33,582 bases of DNA from Bacteroidota bacterium (GTDB lineage Bacteria; Bacteroidota; Bacteroidia; Bacteroidales; UBA7960), in assembly GCA_018335675.1 (NCBI GenBank), contig JAGXRQ010000004.1, forward strand, positions 1-33,582. Direction: 5' to 3'. The notes under the pieces were generated by a model. It did not search any database. It had not been told where the DNA came from and was given only the letters and a program-made list of their open reading frames with translations. Positions 22,911 through 31,600 of the stretch are shown here, piece after piece (within the stretch, counting starts at the first letter, position 1; each line of letters begins with the position of its first letter). A program made the translations under genes and the position numbers.

Positions 22911-23239
22911 ATTGTGTTACGTTGTTCATTGTGCCCAAGGCGTTGCCATGGGCTGAATTAATTTGCCCTTTCAGGGCGTATTACCCACGTGTTATCGCTG
23001 GGTTGACCTATTTCGCCTTACAGATCGTATTACCCGAGTATCAACTGTGGGTTTACCTAATTTACCATTCAGGGCGATTTATTCTGAAAATATTACCGTT
23101 GTAATTAGTTGCTGCTTCATGATGTTTTATCATTGACATTTTATTTGTTGCTACTTCGGGCTGAAGGCCCAGCTTATTTTAGCCCGAAGGCAACGCCTCG
23201 GGTTGATTGATGCGTGGTTTGTTGCGCCCTGAAAGGGCA
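22891..23239. repeat. REP-palindrome array B (upstream of the RAYT gene)
   Basis: Second copy of array A, displaced by 780 bases at its first block. 22891-22978 is identical to 22111-22198. 23157-23211 matches 22336-22390 at 54 of 55 positions. The reverse-orientation palindrome recurs at 23226-23238. Intact GCCCTTTCAGGGC units lie at 22896-22908 and 22965-22977. Two further units (about 23014-23026 and 23064-23075) are degenerate. The middle of the array has diverged more than the ends. It fills the gap between the RAYT gene and the serine dehydratase gene. Confidence 0.92.
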
Positions 23240-23262
23240 AATTAATAAATCTCATTATAAAA

Positions 23263-24453
23263 TCAAACATTTATCAACCCCATACCACCTTCAGACGTTT
23301 CCTTGTAAATACTTGGAAGGTCGTGTCCGGTTTGGTTCATGGTTTTTACAATTGAATCGAAAGATACTAAGTGCTGACCATCTGAAAGCATTGCGAATGT
23401 TGCAGTGCTTAATGCTCTCTCTGCTGCGAAAATATTTCTTTCAATGCATGGTATCTGCACTAAACCTGCAATTGGGTCGCATGTAAGTCCGAGGTGATGT
23501 TCTATCCCCATTTCGGCAGCGTACTCTATTTGCAGCATTGTTCCACCAAGTAATTGAGCAACTGCTGCACTAGCCATAGCGCAGGCAGTTCCAATTTCTC
23601 CTTGGCATCCAACTTTTGCGCCTGAGATTGAGGCGTTTGTTTTAACAAGATTACCTATTATACCGGCAGTTGCAAGAGCCCTATGAATTTTTTCATCACT
23701 AAACTGGAAGCTGTCTTGCATTCTTTTCAAAACAGCCGGAACAACACCGCAAGAGCCGCAAGTTGGTGCTGTAACTATTGTTCCTCCACAAGCATTTTCT
23801 TCAGCCACGGCAAGCGCATAAGAGAAAATCAAAGTATTATCCTTCAAAGAGCCGGTATAGTTTTTCGCTTTAACAAAGTATGCTGCTGCTTTACGTCTAA
23901 GCTTTAGTCCACCCGGTAAAATACCTTCAGATTCCAACCCTCTACTGATGGAGTTTTTCATTATATTCCAAACATCATCTAAGTATTCATAAATTTGTTT
24001 TCCTTCAACTTCTTCAACCAATTCCCAAAACGATCTGCCTGTTTTTTTGTTCCATGCCAGAATATCAACCATAGTTGAGAATGGGTAAATGGAAGAAATG
24101 TTTTCGTCAATAGATTCCCCTTCAAGCTTTCCTCCTCCAACACTAAAAACAGTCCATTCATCAACTACTTCATTGCCGTTTAATGCTTCAAATTTCATAG
24201 CATTTGGGTGTTGAGGCAAATAAACGTCAGGCTTCCAAATCAATTCTGATTTTTCATTTCCAAGAACATTTATAATTGCAACATCAGTTAAGTGACCTTT
24301 GCCGGTTGCTGCAAGGCTTCCGAAAAGAGTTACCCTGAATTTTTTTGCTTCTGGGTTTTTGTGCAAAAAAACCTCTGCTGCCTTTTTGGGGCCCATAGTA
24401 TGACTACTCGACGGCCCTTGTCCAATGCGGTAAATTTCTTTTATTGATTCCAT
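23263..24453 (-). CDS. sdaA: L-serine ammonia-lyase, single-chain iron-sulfur type
   Basis: A 396-residue enzyme converting L-serine to pyruvate and ammonia with an oxygen-sensitive [4Fe-4S] cluster. It begins with the serine-binding PSSSHTMGP (14-22) and carries the alpha-type domain with TAPTCGSCGVVPAVL (228-242). Cluster cysteines appear as Cys283 (GCQGEIGTAC), Cys325 (LTCDPIAG) and Cys336 (QIPCIERN). Their 42- and 11-residue spacing equals that of the Legionella enzyme as I recall it. The C-terminus (SEGGMGLINV) lacks the terminal cysteine of that enzyme. A single fused chain rather than separate alpha and beta subunits. It stands alone, transcribed toward the REP array, with its own -7 box. 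Confidence 0.94.
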   Translation of the reverse strand: MESIKEIYRIGQGPSSSHTMGPKKAAEVFLHKNPEAKKFRVTLFGSLAATGKGHLTDVAIINVLGNEKSELIWKPDVYLPQHPNAMKFEALNGNEVVDEWTVFSVGGGKLEGESIDENISSIYPFSTMVDILAWNKKTGRSFWELVEEVEGKQIYEYLDDVWNIMKNSISRGLESEGILPGGLKLRRKAAAYFVKAKNYTGSLKDNTLIFSYALAVAEENACGGTIVTAPTCGSCGVVPAVLKRMQDSFQFSDEKIHRALATAGIIGNLVKTNASISGAKVGCQGEIGTACAMASAAVAQLLGGTMLQIEYAAEMGIEHHLGLTCDPIAGLVQIPCIERNIFAAERALSTATFAMLSDGQHLVSFDSIVKTMNQTGHDLPSIYKETSEGGMGLINV

Positions 24454-24476
24454 GTGTATTGATTAAAATACTTAGG

Positions 24477-24484
24477 CAAAAATA
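24477..24484 (-). promoter_or_regulatory. Bacteroidota-type -7 box for sdaA
   Basis: The minus strand reads TATTTTTG (TAnnTTTG), 24 bases upstream of the ATG at 24453. No clear -33 element. Confidence 0.48.
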
Positions 24485-24539
24485 GTGTAATTATTGTTTT
24501 TAAGGATTGAAGAATTATAAGATTTGGTATTAATGCTAG

Positions 24540-24755
24540 ATAATATTGTTAGATAAGAGGGATGGCATCTCTGCTACCCAAAAACTGAAAGAGAAGTATG
24601 ATGAGTTGCCGCCAATAATAGGAATTAGTGCAAATGCATTCGAGGGCGATAGAGAAAAGTATATGAAAGAAGGCTTGGATGAGTATCTTTCAAAACCACT
24701 CAACATGGACGAGTTCGATAGGGTTATTGCTTCACTAATTAGAACAAATATCTAA
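24540..24755 (+). pseudogene. response-regulator receiver-domain remnant
   Basis: About 70 codons matching the C-terminal half of a receiver domain as found at the end of hybrid histidine kinases: DGISATQKLKEKYDELPPII, GISANAFEGDREKYMKEGLD and EYLSKPLNMDEFDRVIASLI, ending in TAA. The upstream residues IILLDKRDG resemble the phospho-acceptor region, but the usual M-P-x-M-type residues between Asp and DG are missing, and an in-frame TAG lies just before (24537-24539). The kinase part and the N-terminal half of the receiver are gone. A decayed gene fragment, unlikely to function, lying just upstream of an intact two-component system. Confidence 0.78.
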
Positions 24756-24805
24756 ACCTACAAAATAATAGTGTTGTCTTTTTTGCGTTAAGAAATAAAC
24801 TTCAC

Positions 24806-25483
24806 ATGAAACTGTTAATTGTAGAAGATGAACCGAAAGTGGTTGAGCTTGTAAAAAAAGGGCTGGAAGAATCCGGATATATCGTTGATTTTGCATATGA
24901 TGGTCAAACCGGAGAACTCATGGCTTTGAAAAACCAATATGATTTAATAATATTAGATGTTATTATCCCAGTCATTAATGGTTATGAGCTATGCAGGAGA
25001 ATCAGATTAAAAGACCCCAACACCCCTATAATTATGCTTACCGCTCTTGGTAGTACCGACGATAAGGTTAGTGGATTTGAATCCGGCGCCGATGATTATC
25101 TTGTAAAACCATTTGAGTTTAGAGAATTGATTGCTAGAATAAATTCTTTAACTAAAAGGGCGTCTGGAATTTCTCAATTTAAAAACACATTGCAAATTGC
25201 CGGTTTAACTCTTGACCTTGATAAAAAAATGGCCATAAGAGATGGTAACACTATTGACCTAACGGCGAAAGAGTTTGCTTTATTGGAGTATTTGATGAGA
25301 AATGCAGGTAGAGTTTTGTCAAGACCTGAAATAGCAGAAAAAATTTGGGATATTACATTTGATACGGGAACAAATGTTGTGGATGTTTATATAAATATTC
25401 TGCGAAAAAAAATAGACAAAGATTATGACGAAAAGCTTATTCATACTAAAATAGGAATTGGCTATATGCTAGAAAAGAAGTAA
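24806..25483 (+). CDS. OmpR/PhoB-type response regulator
   Basis: A 225-residue two-component regulator. The receiver domain spans about 1-120, with acidic pocket VEDEP (6-10), phospho-acceptor Asp51 (LIILDVIIP), Thr in MLTALGS, and Lys in YLVKPF. The winged-helix DNA-binding domain spans about 130-223 (IDLTAKEFALLEYLMRNAGR, LSRPEIAEKIWDITFDTGTN, VDVYINILRKKID). All receiver catalytic residues are present. The stop overlaps the ATG of the kinase gene by one base, so the pair is translationally coupled. The signal is unknown; similarity is closest in style to the CusR/CopR group, which does not by itself indicate metal sensing. Confidence 0.94.
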   Translation: MKLLIVEDEPKVVELVKKGLEESGYIVDFAYDGQTGELMALKNQYDLIILDVIIPVINGYELCRRIRLKDPNTPIIMLTALGSTDDKVSGFESGADDYLVKPFEFRELIARINSLTKRASGISQFKNTLQIAGLTLDLDKKMAIRDGNTIDLTAKEFALLEYLMRNAGRVLSRPEIAEKIWDITFDTGTNVVDVYINILRKKIDKDYDEKLIHTKIGIGYMLEKK

Positions 25484-26853
25484 TGGAAATCAGACAAAAA
25501 CTCACTTATCAGTTTACTGGGATTGTAGCAGTAATACTTCTTATTTCATCCATATCTATTTATTTGTCTTTTTCCGAAGGAAGAAGAGAAGAGTTTTTTC
25601 ACCGCCTTGAAAGCAAGACTAAACTTATTGCACAAATGCTGATGGAAATCGAAGGAATAAACACTGAGCTTTTGAGTAAAATTGAGAAGAATAACCCCCT
25701 AAGCTTGCCTAGTGAAGAGATATATATTTTTGATTATCTGAATAACCTAATATACAGTTCAGACGAGGATGATATATTTGTCTTTTCGAATGAAATGATA
25801 AATAAGGTTAGATTAGAGAACAGTGTAAGGTTTAAACAAGATGATTATGAGATACTTGGGGCATTTTACACTGGAGAATATGATAGAATTGTTGTTTTTG
25901 CGGCAGCCATTGATATTTTTGGGTATAGCAAACTTAACAGATTAAGACTTATACTTCTAATTGTTTTTATAACAAGTTTGATTATTATTTACTTTGCGGG
26001 AAAAGTTTTTGCGGCAAGAGCACTTATGCCTGTGTCAAATATAATTAATCAGGTAAATAATATATCCGATGCAAATTTGCATGAAAGAATTAATGAAGGA
26101 ACAGAGCTTGATGAATTAGGAAAGTTGTCAAACACATTTAATGGGATGCTTGACAGGCTTGAAGCGGCTTTTAAAACTCAGAAAAATTTTATTGCGAATG
26201 CTTCACATGAACTTAGAACGCCACTAACTATAATTACCGGCCATCTGGAGGTTAGCCTTATGAATGACCGACCCGCCCCAGAATATAAGCAATCAATTGA
26301 GGCAGCTCTCTACGACATTAAAAATTTAAATGCTCTGGCTAATAGGTTACTTCTTTTGGCTCGCGCAAGCTCTGATTTTAGCCCTGACTCTTTTAGTATT
26401 ATACGGATTGACGACTCGCTGTGGGAAGCTAGATCTGAAATTCTTAAGAGAATAAAGAACTCTGAAATCCATATATTACTTAGTAATAAAATTGAAGATG
26501 AAAGAGTCTTTAGGGTTTCTGGAAATGAGATACTAATCAAAACAGCAATAATCAACATTATAGAAAATTCCTGTAAATATTCAAGTAATAAGACATGTAG
26601 CATTGCCGTGGATGCTGACAACGACTTCCTTTATTTAAGGTTTAAAGACAACGGCATAGGTATCCCAAATGATGAATTAAATTTGATATTTGAGCCTTTC
26701 TACAGAGCTAAAAACTCAATTGGAATAAAAGGGCATGGATTAGGCCTTTCAATAGTTGACAAAATCATAAAACAACACAAAGGCACTGTTATAGTTACCT
26801 CAGAAGAGAATATAGGCTCAGAGTTTGTCATCCAATTGCCATATCAAAAGTAA
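25483..26853 (+). CDS. sensor histidine kinase
   Basis: A 456-residue inner-membrane kinase. TM1 is about 13-30 and TM2 about 154-174, with a periplasmic sensor region between of about 120 residues. A HAMP domain follows (about 174-226; ARALMPVSNIINQVNNI). The dimerisation/phospho-transfer motif is ASHELRTPLTI with His242. The ATPase domain has the N box IINIIENSCKYS (Asn362), G1 DNGIG (389-393), F box FEPFYRA and G2 GHGLGLS (417-423). It is complete and should phosphorylate the regulator encoded just upstream. Confidence 0.94.
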   Translation: MEIRQKLTYQFTGIVAVILLISSISIYLSFSEGRREEFFHRLESKTKLIAQMLMEIEGINTELLSKIEKNNPLSLPSEEIYIFDYLNNLIYSSDEDDIFVFSNEMINKVRLENSVRFKQDDYEILGAFYTGEYDRIVVFAAAIDIFGYSKLNRLRLILLIVFITSLIIIYFAGKVFAARALMPVSNIINQVNNISDANLHERINEGTELDELGKLSNTFNGMLDRLEAAFKTQKNFIANASHELRTPLTIITGHLEVSLMNDRPAPEYKQSIEAALYDIKNLNALANRLLLLARASSDFSPDSFSIIRIDDSLWEARSEILKRIKNSEIHILLSNKIEDERVFRVSGNEILIKTAIINIIENSCKYSSNKTCSIAVDADNDFLYLRFKDNGIGIPNDELNLIFEPFYRAKNSIGIKGHGLGLSIVDKIIKQHKGTVIVTSEENIGSEFVIQLPYQK

Positions 26854-26903
26854 TTTTAATCACTTTTTAATACTAGATTAATCTCGCCTTAATTTCTTGG
26901 ATA

Positions 26904-26911
26904 TAGTTTTG
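26904..26911 (+). promoter_or_regulatory. Bacteroidota-type -7 box for the coiled-coil gene
   Basis: TAGTTTTG matches TAnnTTTG and ends 27 bases before the ATG at 26938. No -33 element at proper spacing, so the gene may also be read from the kinase operon. Confidence 0.45.
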
Positions 26912-26937
26912 TTCCCTAAATCAAAACTTATATAGAT

Positions 26938-27804
26938 ATGGAACCAAAAAGAAAAAAATTATTGCTAGTTGCAATATTATTAGCATTATTAATCTCATGG
27001 ATGATTTCAGGGATATCATTTTTTAACAACATTAGCCTTAAAAATGATTTAAACCAAGAGAAACTTAATACTGAGTCACTTCTTTCAGAAAAACTTCTTT
27101 TAGAAAAAACATTAGAAAAGATTAAATCTGAAATGAATGATTTGCAAGGCTTAAATAAACGCCTTGATCAAAAAATACTTCAATTAGATGATGAACTTGC
27201 AAAAAAAGAATCTGAGCTAAAAAAACAAATTGCCAGCAATGCGCCTCTGCGTTCAAAGGTTAGGGAGCTGGAAGCTGCTTTGAGTAAGGCAAAAGAAGAA
27301 TTTGACATATTGTCAAAAAAGTATAAAGAAGAAACGGAAAAGCTTGCAAATGAAAAAATGAGTTTAAAAAATCAATTAGACAAATTAATTGAGGAAAGTA
27401 AAAAACTTGAGGCTGCAAATACGATTCTTAAAGCGATGTCGGGCAATAACCATAGGGTTGAAGCCGTTAGGGGGAAAAATGATAAAATAACGGCTTTTGC
27501 AAGAAGAACTCAAAGAGTTGTATTTACATTTAAAATTCCTAAAGATGTAGGAAATGATCTTTGGTTTAAATTAATCAATCCTGAAGGCAATATATTTGAA
27601 AGCAAGGACAATAAAAGCGCCACGGTAAAAGTTACTGAAAGCAGTGTCAATTTTTATGAGGAATCTCCGGAACTTAAAAGTGTTGGCACAAAAACTATTG
27701 AGTTGATATATAAGCCGGAAAGCAGATTGTCCAAAGGGATTTATATGTTTAAAATATATTCTGGCGATCAATATATTGGGAGCAACAGCTTCAGATTAAG
27801 ATAA
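26938..27804 (+). CDS. membrane-anchored coiled-coil protein
   Basis: A 288-residue protein. Basic N-terminus MEPKRKKL, then one TM helix (about 8-28). A long heptad-rich coiled coil follows (about 33-165; LLLEKTLEKIKSEMNDLQGL, KYKEETEKLANEKMSLKNQL). The C-terminal domain of about 115 residues is beta-rich (RVVFTFKIPKDVGNDLWFKL, GIYMFKIYSGDQYIGSNSFR). No enzyme motif. Orientation rules suggest an N-in topology with the coil and C-terminal domain in the periplasm. It follows the two-component pair by 84 bases and ends at a terminator. A structural or envelope role is a guess. Confidence 0.78.
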   Translation: MEPKRKKLLLVAILLALLISWMISGISFFNNISLKNDLNQEKLNTESLLSEKLLLEKTLEKIKSEMNDLQGLNKRLDQKILQLDDELAKKESELKKQIASNAPLRSKVRELEAALSKAKEEFDILSKKYKEETEKLANEKMSLKNQLDKLIEESKKLEAANTILKAMSGNNHRVEAVRGKNDKITAFARRTQRVVFTFKIPKDVGNDLWFKLINPEGNIFESKDNKSATVKVTESSVNFYEESPELKSVGTKTIELIYKPESRLSKGIYMFKIYSGDQYIGSNSFRLR

Positions 27805-27831
27805 TAATTTTTAATGGTTTATTTGAATGGC

Positions 27832-27883
27832 AGGGCCGCTAAAATTTAAAAATGCTGAATGTGTTTTTGGCGGTCCTTTTTTT
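27832..27883 (+). terminator. intrinsic terminator after the coiled-coil gene
   Basis: A 13-bp stem, AGGGCCGCTAAAA (27832-27844) with TTTTGGCGGTCCT (27865-27877), including two G-U pairs, with a 20-base AT-rich loop and a T run to 27883. It closes the unit begun by the two-component genes. Confidence 0.82.
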
Positions 27884-27909
27884 ATTCACATTTTTAAAAA
27901 ACTTGCAAT

Positions 27910-28365
27910 ATGAGAGTAGTTTTTGTTTTAGTGTCTTTTCTAATAATAATTGGTGGTTGTAAATCAAAAAAAGAAATCGCTTTTAGGGAGTATGATGATC
28001 AGCCAGAGACAAATAATATAGATATAGTTAGTGATGAATCAATCTCTGAAATGAATGAAGAAACTCCTTTAATCACACAAAAAGAAGAATCAATATATGT
28101 AATCGACAATTTAAGTCATCATTCAACATTGCTCAAATATCATGTGATTATGGGGAGTTTTAAGAATGTTGATAATGCAAAAAGGTTTCAAAGTCAGATT
28201 AAAGCCGAAGGATTTGAATCTCAATTATTGCAGAATGACACAGGCCTATACAGGGTATCAGCATTTTCTTATGAAAACATTAATGAAGCACGCCAAAAGG
28301 TAATTTATATTCGGAAAAACTTTAAAAAATACAACGATACTTGGTTGTTGATAAAAACAAATTAA
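27910..28365 (+). CDS. SPOR-domain lipoprotein
   Basis: A 151-residue lipoprotein with lipobox IIGGC (Cys17), then a charged, probably unstructured linker (about 18-72). A C-terminal SPOR domain spans about 75-151 (YHVIMGSFKNVDNAKRFQSQ, LLQNDTGLYRVSAFSYENIN, EARQKVIYIRKNFKKYNDTW). SPOR domains bind glycan strands of peptidoglycan lacking stem peptides, often at division sites, so an envelope-associated role is expected. It stands between a terminator and the TPR-CHAT gene. Confidence 0.88.
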   Translation: MRVVFVLVSFLIIIGGCKSKKEIAFREYDDQPETNNIDIVSDESISEMNEETPLITQKEESIYVIDNLSHHSTLLKYHVIMGSFKNVDNAKRFQSQIKAEGFESQLLQNDTGLYRVSAFSYENINEARQKVIYIRKNFKKYNDTWLLIKTN

Positions 28366-28681
28366 GGTTAGGGCATTTTAAAGCATTTTACTAAACCTCC
28401 CCAAATAATTTAAAAATGGGATGAGTATTTGAAGCAATCACTTACTCGTTGAAATTGAAATGAATAAACTCAAGATTTAATCATAATGCCCGATATTAAT
28501 CGAGGGTCAAATGTTTTATTTTCGAAAAAATATACTTTATACAATCTGTTTTGTAAATAACTGAAACATAGTTATTAATTTTACTTCACAATTTTCCTTC
28601 TGTCTTTATTTTGCCTTTATTATTTGTTGGATTTTCACCTTATTAATACAGGCTTTCAGTGTAATTGTAAATTCTGAAGCA
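28366..28681. other. intergenic region upstream of the TPR-CHAT gene
   Basis: 316 AT-rich bases without a supportable gene. One small perfect hairpin (AATAACT/AGTTATT, 28556-28576) is present. No exact TAnnTTTG box is seen close to the ATG at 28682, though TTTATTTTG-like and TTATTTG strings occur at about 28605-28628. Confidence 0.4.
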
Positions 28682-31600
28682 ATGAAAAAGCTAATCTTAA
28701 TCCTGATGTTGCTTGCATCTGTTGTGCATGCACAAAAATCAAAACCACCATATCAAGATCTTATTGATCAGGCTGATAATACTTATGATAGCGGTGAAAT
28801 TTATCAAGCATCCGAGATTTATTTGGCTGCTTTGGCAAAAATTGACTTATCAACAATCACATTAAATGAATATCCTTCAGTTATTAGAGCACTTGAAAGA
28901 ACTGGGTATGTATTTTACATGATTGATGCCTACAATCTTGCTTTGCAATATTTTTGGCTTGCACTCGACTTAAGCAGAGAGCTTCCCGGAAAAGAACAAG
29001 CATATAGCATAATTCCCAAACTTGCAAATACTTATAAATATATGAGGCTTGAAAATGTTAGTCCTCCTCCTTTTGAAGCAGAAGAGCTTGAAACTGCAGA
29101 AGTTTATTATAAGATTATTGGTGAGCCTCAAATATATGAAAACGAACTCTATGCTTTTATTAATGCCGGATTGGTTGATGGACTATACACCGCTTCTACA
29201 GGCAGTATTTTCGGGTCATATAATCAAGATTATCCCGACAGACTTATTATGTTGCTGGGATCTGCAACTATTGCTGATTTAGACAGTGCACAAGCAATAA
29301 TCAAAATAAACCCTTTTTACTTGCAGGAGGGAGAAAAGAGAATTCTTAAAAGCGATATGGCGCAAATGCTTAGTAAAGTTCCCAGAAAGGATTTTAATAG
29401 TATTTTTTGGGATTTAGCTAAAATGCAGGTGTTGTTTCACAATATAAATAATGAGCCTATTTATGACTATAGAATGCTACTAAAAGCAGATAGCCCTGAA
29501 CTTGAAGAGGAAATTCTCGAAATTATGAGAAGAGATATTTATGAAACCTGGGAATGGCTTGATGCACTTGATAATGATTCGAAAGCAGATATGCCTAATA
29601 TTTTTTACGACACTAACTCTAAAGGCCGATTTCAGGGAAAAACTGTTTATGAGGCATTGAAAATAACTACTGCAGATGATATTAGGTCTTTTCTTGGATT
29701 TATCAAGGTTTATCCTGCAAAATATATGGGAATTGATTATAAGATTAATGAAACATATGCAACATGGATCATAAATAGCTGTCCTATCGGCTTCGATGAG
29801 TTTTTCTCATATCTTATAAACGCTCAAACAAAAGAGGATTATCAAAATCTTGTTAGTAAATATTATTCTGAAATTACTAACGACGAGTTTTTTATAATGG
29901 TTACAATTGCTTCAGAAAAGCTGGTCGAAAAACGAAAAGTGGAGGAGGCTCTTGATTTGATGGAGAAATGCAGAGAACTTGCTGATTTAATTGAAGACAA
30001 GACCTATAAGGGGCGTTATTATTTTAGTGTAGGTAGAGTATATGATATAATTGATGAGGATGAAACTGCTGCAATTTATTATGAGAAAGCAATTCCGTAC
30101 TTTATTGAATCCAACTATTTAAAAGGATTGTCGCATTGCCTCAATAATATTGGTGTTATGTATCAAAACAAACAACACTATACTGAAGCTCTCGATTATT
30201 TTAGTAGGTCTTTGGATACAAAACTTAGGCTTATGAATACAGATAGTTTTATTCCAGAGAATGATTATTTAAGCATTGCAAAAACATATTACGGAATAGG
30301 TCGCACAAACTCATATTTGGCAAATTACAAAGAAGCTTTAGAGTCGTACGAAAAGAGTATTGAATTCTGCATTAAGGCAAACACCCTCGACTCCAAATCA
30401 TTTGCAGCAAGCGTTTATACTGATATTGCAAAAGTTTATAAGAAAAGAGGAGAATTCAACTCGGCTTTAAAAATTTATGAAAAGCAGCTACTCCAATTTA
30501 CTGAACTTGCTGATGAACTTAATGTTGCCGACACATACGATAATATAGCTTATATAAATTTTGACTTGGGTAATTATCAATTAGCATACGATACTTATTA
30601 TGCTGCCTATGAAATAAAAATGGGTTATCAAGAGTGGGATGATGCTGGATACTCAATGAGCAATTGCGCCCAAGCTATGTGGAATCTGGGAGATTTGTAT
30701 ATTGCTATTACTTGTCATAACATTGCTTTAGAATTGAGAAAGAAGGGCAATAGCAAAATCGGACAAGCATATTCTATTAGCAAAATAGCTTCTTTATATA
30801 ATAATCTTGGTCGGCCTGAAGTTGCTGAAAAGTATTATCATCAGGCTTTTGATATATATAAAGAGCTTAATGATAGTGTGGAAATTGCAACCATTGCAAA
30901 TAATATTGGAAATTTTTATTACGATCAGAAAAACTTCTCAATAGCATCTGATTATTACCATCAGACCAGGCGTATATTTGAAGACAGAAACCTGAAAAGC
31001 GAAATGGCTGGTATTTACAAGGATCTTGGCGATTTGTATGCTAAGCTTAAAAACTACAATGAAGCAGGTAATTATTATTCTAAGGCTCTTAATATAAGAA
31101 GAGATATTGATGAAAAACAAAATGTAATGTACAGCCTGATTGATTACAGCTTTGTTCTGTTGTATTCTGACTTTAAAATTGAAGAGGCTCTGGTTTTAAT
31201 TAAGGAAGCACTTGAATTAGCAATTACCACTGGCAGTAAAAATTATCAGGCTTATTGTTATCAGAGTTTGGGTGATGCTTATTCTTATGGAGCAAATAAT
31301 TCATTGGCTAATGAATATTATAGAAAAGCTTTAACCATTTATGCTACAATAGGAGATGTTTCAGGTCAATGCAATGTGCTAAGATTATTGGGGGCAAATG
31401 AAATTTCTAGAGGTGAATTTTTGCAAGCTTTCAATCTATATAATCAGTCACTCGAACTTGCTAGTGAAAAGGATTTAAGACTAGAAATGGCTAGAGCATA
31501 CAATAATCTCACGGAGTATTACTATTATACCGGCGATTTTAATAATGCTTTTAAAACCATTGAATATGCACACAGTATTTTTGAAAAAGACAATAATCTT

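Noticed and set aside
22111-23239. CRISPR-like array
   Set aside because: The repeats are short palindromes in both orientations with irregular spacing, no spacers of uniform length and no cas genes; they fit REP elements around a RAYT gene.
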